This document shows positions 60,820-64,000 of a DNA stretch of 64,000 bases, piece by piece; position 1 is the first letter of the stretch, and every line of letters starts with the position of its first letter. Where the stretch lies: positions 24,935,082 through 24,999,081 of the forward strand of contig NC_058057.1 in the NCBI RefSeq assembly GCF_020085105.1, read 5' to 3'. Under the pieces are notes generated by a model. It did not search any database, was not told where the DNA came from, and saw only the letters and a list, made by a program, of their open reading frames with translations. The DNA is from Siniperca chuatsi. Its lineage: Eukaryota > Chordata > Actinopteri > Centrarchiformes > Sinipercidae. Made by a program: the position numbers and the translations under genes.

Positions 60820-62735
60820 TTAAATTTAAATGAATTTAAATTTTTTTTTAAGGTGTACAACATGTTCCCGTGGTTCTGCAAATGGATTGCTAACAGGAAG
60901 GAATTCCACAGATTGGGTGCTGCCAGTACGAAACAGAACATAGAGCTGTTCAGTCGTTTGAAAGAGACCCTCAATCCACAGATGTGCAGAGGCTTTGTGG
61001 ATGCCTTTCTGGTCCGAAAGCAAAATCTGGAGGTTGGAAAACCTATCTATGAATATTTGTACTTTGGTATATGAAGCTGAGGAATAGTGGGAATCTGTGT
61101 AAATGTTGCAAAGTATGTACACAGCATCCTGCTGCATCGCGTTCGTCAGCAGCCACGTTCGTAAGCAATACTAAGAAGTCGTGGACTCTTGGAAGATTAG
61201 CCAATTAGCTAAAATAGATCCAAATAAACCAAACCAAAAACATAAGTAAAAGTATAAGAGTTCACAAGCATAAATATATGTTTGCAGCTCATTTAGATGT
61301 AGTAACAGATGCTTTATGGCTGTACTTAATATGACCTTTTGTTGCTTCTAACTTTCTGTCATCACTTATTTTAAATGTCAGTATAGTCGATCTCACAGCA
61401 CAGCTGCTTGAGATCATTGTATGTCACACTGGCTAGAATGGCAGAGGATTGTCTCCATCAGCCACGACGGAGCAGAAATGCGTCCCAGCCTGATGCTGTG
61501 TACTTGGGTCATTAGGCCTTCCTGGTGGAGCTCCTGCCCTGCTGGAGAAAATAGCAGCTGGCGGCCATACTACGGATACCTAAAAGAGTCAGTATGTATA
61601 CTCAAATATTTGAGTATACATACAACAAATTTGAACTATTTGGAAAATTGAATAAAAATCTCACTTTGGGATTAGGTTTGTTTCAAATTGAGTTGATAAA
61701 TCTTCACCTGCAGGAATCTGGGATTACCAACAGGCACTACCACTATGAAAACCTTCTGAAGACCGTCATGAATCTGTTTTCTGCTGGCACTGTGACAACA
61801 GCAACTACACTGAGATGGGGACTTCTGTTTATGGCCAAGTATCCAAAAATACAAAGTAAGGAGCTTAAGATATCCACAACTTTCATAGAAAAACCTACAG
61901 TGCATGCCAATGTGCAAATATTGTCTTCATAAAAAAGAAAGCTTATCATCTCCCAGACCAGGTCCAGGAGGAGCTGAGCAGGGTGATAGGAAGTCGTCAA
62001 GTGCAGGTTGAGGACAGGAAGAACCTGCCCTTCACCAACGCTGTCATCCGTGAGACTCAGAGACTGGCCAACATCGCCCCCATGGCACTTCCTCACAAAA
62101 CTACCCAAGATGTAACCATCCAGGGTTACTTCATTAAGGAGGTCTGACTGAATAAAACACCTAATATGACCTCCACACTCATCTTCATGCTCTAATACAA
62201 AATGTGACAATTGTTACATGTAGCAAGTATTTCTGGATGTGAAACATTTTCACGGAGTTTGAAGAGAATACACATCACCTATGATAAAGAAAATGTTTTT
62301 CAGTTTCTGTCTTGTCCACAGGGGACCACAGTGTATCCTCTCTTGACATCTGTCCTGTTTGATGAGAGTGAGTGGGAGAGGCCACACACCTTTTATCCTG
62401 CCCACTTCCTGGACAAAGATGGGAAGTTTGTCACGCGAGATGCCTTCATGCCTTTTTCTGCAGGTTTGTGAGCTCAAGCATCGCTTTTTGTCAATGTTCA
62501 ATCTACTCACAGTTGATCTGAACATTTTATTTTGTTCTCTCTTGCAGGTCGCAGGGCTTGTCCTGGAGAAAGTCTGGCCAGGATGGAGCTCTTCATCTTC
62601 TTCACCACCCTCCTGCAGCGCTTTCGTTTCACTCCTCCACCTGGAGTTTCAGAGGATGAACTGGATCTGACTCCACAATTACACCTCACCCTCGACCCCT
62701 TACCTCATGAACTGTGTGCTGTCCCCTGTATGTGA
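59519..62735 (+). CDS. cyp2k: Cytochrome P450 family 2, subfamily K-like (gene 2), altered I helix
   Basis: Paralogue of the gene at 45931. Exons 59519-59725, 59877-60039, 60171-60320, 60430-60584, 60853-61032, 61714-61855, 61957-62141, 62322-62463 and 62548-62735 give 503 codons plus stop; exon 4 is two codons shorter than in gene 1. Anchor [16 protein letters not shown], hinge [22 protein letters not shown] and [10 protein letters not shown] are present. Helix I reads [11 protein letters not shown]: the conserved acid before TT is Val, which should weaken normal O-O bond cleavage. Exon 5 has a poor acceptor tract next to an AC/AT repeat, and the exon 7 donor is gtctga. The frame is intact, so it is annotated as coding, but its activity may be unusual or it may be early in decay. 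Confidence 0.88.
60743..60814. repeat. Compound (AC)n(AT)n microsatellite
   Basis: About 14 AC units then about 22 AT units, ending some 40 bases before exon 5 of the second P450. Confidence 0.9.
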
Positions 62736-64000
62736 GGACGAGTAGGGTTTGAAAATGTAAAAAGTAGTTTAACAGTGGTGAAAATATTTAAAACCTCTGA
62801 TGTGATTAAGAAAATGGCATTATGTTTTAGTTGCAACAAGTGGATACTGTAGAAAATAAAATAAAATGCATTGTCAGCGAATGTTTTGAAGGCTAAGACA
62901 CTAAGAAATAACTAAATATCCCACATCTGGACAAGTGTACTTTCATTCACTTGAAGGAATTTCTTTTTGTAAACAAGCAATTGCCTGGAAGTTCAAGTGT
63001 TATGTTGCCTCAGTATAACCGGGTCTGGACTATGAGTGTTTCAACTTTTCAAGTATTTGGTGTTTGGCACCTTTCAGGCCACAAGCATGCAGGGCTCACC
63101 AACATGGTATGTTGGTATCGAGTAGAATTAAAGCAATATGCATCATTATTCTCTCCAAATATTAAGCTATAGGTTACATAAAGCTGATAACATATCAATT
63201 GAAGAGGTGTTTTATTTTATTTACTGCGATAATTGTATTGATGCTATGTGTAGGCTATACTATTTTGGCTTACAAGGGCAAACACACTGCAACTTAACCC
63301 TATAACGCCAGTTGTATCATATTTGCTACATGAGTTTCTGAGACCTCTACATCATCAACAGGATCAATACTTTACTGAAAAACCTGTTGTATGCAATCTG
63401 ACACAGGTCTTCTGCGCTCTGGTGGCTTATCCGTGCACTGCAGGCAGTAGTGGGCCTTTGAATCCTAATTCCAACATGGCTGCCGTCTTGTAGTGATTCA
63501 CAAGCTTTTGGCAGGGAAATCTCTGCTAATTTTGAAAAAGTTACGGTAAGAATAACATTTATAATGTTACTGATATTTCAATATGAATATTTACTGTATT
63601 GAAGAAACTATAATTACTTAATATTTCGTACCTTATTTTATAGTAAAATTGTGTTGAAAATGTTTGTATCACATTTGATACAGCAGTAATATAAGGTAAT
63701 AAATCCTTCATTCGTCATTGTATTGTATTTTATGATGCATCTGCATTATGCCTACCACAATGCCAAAAACACTGTTTTGATGATTTAATTAAACTAATTA
63801 AAGATTGAAATGTCATCTTAAGATATATTTAGTTGAAATTGAGATATTTATGTGGGGTTTTTAATATATGGAACCTGCTCTCATGATAATCATTTGGATG
63901 TTGCAATGGCTCACTTGCTAATAATTGTCTTTTTGTCTCATTGTTTTTCACTAAAACAACTCCTTGGCTATCATAATCTGTGTGTTATACTGACCAACTC
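62736..64000. other. 3' flank of second P450
   Basis: 62930-63250 matches 52610-52930, the P450-flank copy. No exon was recognised in the last kilobase (63250-64000), which is AT-rich. Confidence 0.55.

Noticed and set aside
1-64000. CRISPR arrays, operons, phage or bacterial mobile elements
   Set aside because: The sequence is plainly vertebrate; the regular repeats are microsatellites.

Overview
The window looks like nuclear DNA of a teleost fish, probably a percomorph. Evidence: vertebrate GT/AG split genes, dense CA/TG microsatellites, tRNA-derived SINEs, LINE tails, many short dispersed fish repeats, and teleost-restricted families (CYP2K P450s; ITIM-bearing two-Ig-domain receptors). 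There are no bacterial features, so operons and ribosome binding sites do not apply.

Region 1 (1 to about 24.0 kb, minus strand) is one gene, vash2 (vasohibin-2). Seven coding exons can be placed (21954-22274, 13621-13709, 13316-13372, 11762-11836, 5489-5726, 5243-5386, 1922-2043). They join in phase and carry the Cys-His-Ser catalytic set at the family's spacing. The last coding exon is off the left edge. A GC-rich promoter-like region lies at 23.75-24.1 kb. The long introns hold microsatellites, at least four copies of one dispersed repeat, a Tc1-like transposase relic and an intact tRNA-Thr(UGU) gene at 9667-9739.

Region 2 (24.9-44.9 kb, minus strand) is a tandem array of Ig-superfamily receptors. 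Genes A (24879-28440), C (32639-36440) and E (40990-44875) are intact: signal peptide, V-like domain with two extra cysteines, second Ig domain, stalk, one membrane helix and an ITIM-type tyrosine tail. Gene B (29459-31580) is a multiply broken pseudogene. Relic D (38200-39514) comes from a related receptor whose membrane helix carries Arg and Glu and whose tail has no ITIM. The layout resembles the teleost DICP family, but that name is unverified. The unusual signal is a 68-bp stretch at the V/Ig2 exon junction that is identical in all four copies. In the three intact genes it leaves an open, identical read-through tail, which suggests a soluble isoform or gene conversion.

Region 3 (45-63 kb, plus strand) is a CYP2K-type cytochrome P450 array: two full nine-exon genes (45931-49363, 505 aa; 59519-62735, 503 aa), relics of a third at 57.1-59.2 kb and a small relic at 45.29 kb. 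Between them lie a second D-type Ig relic (54.3-55.65 kb), LINE and SINE remnants and a recent 1.0-kb duplication. Relic order shows that mixed Ig-plus-P450 blocks duplicated together. The second P450 has Val in place of the conserved I-helix acid.

Exon boundaries were worked out by eye from reading frames, GT/AG sites and comparison between copies; family names come from recalled family sequences, with no database search.
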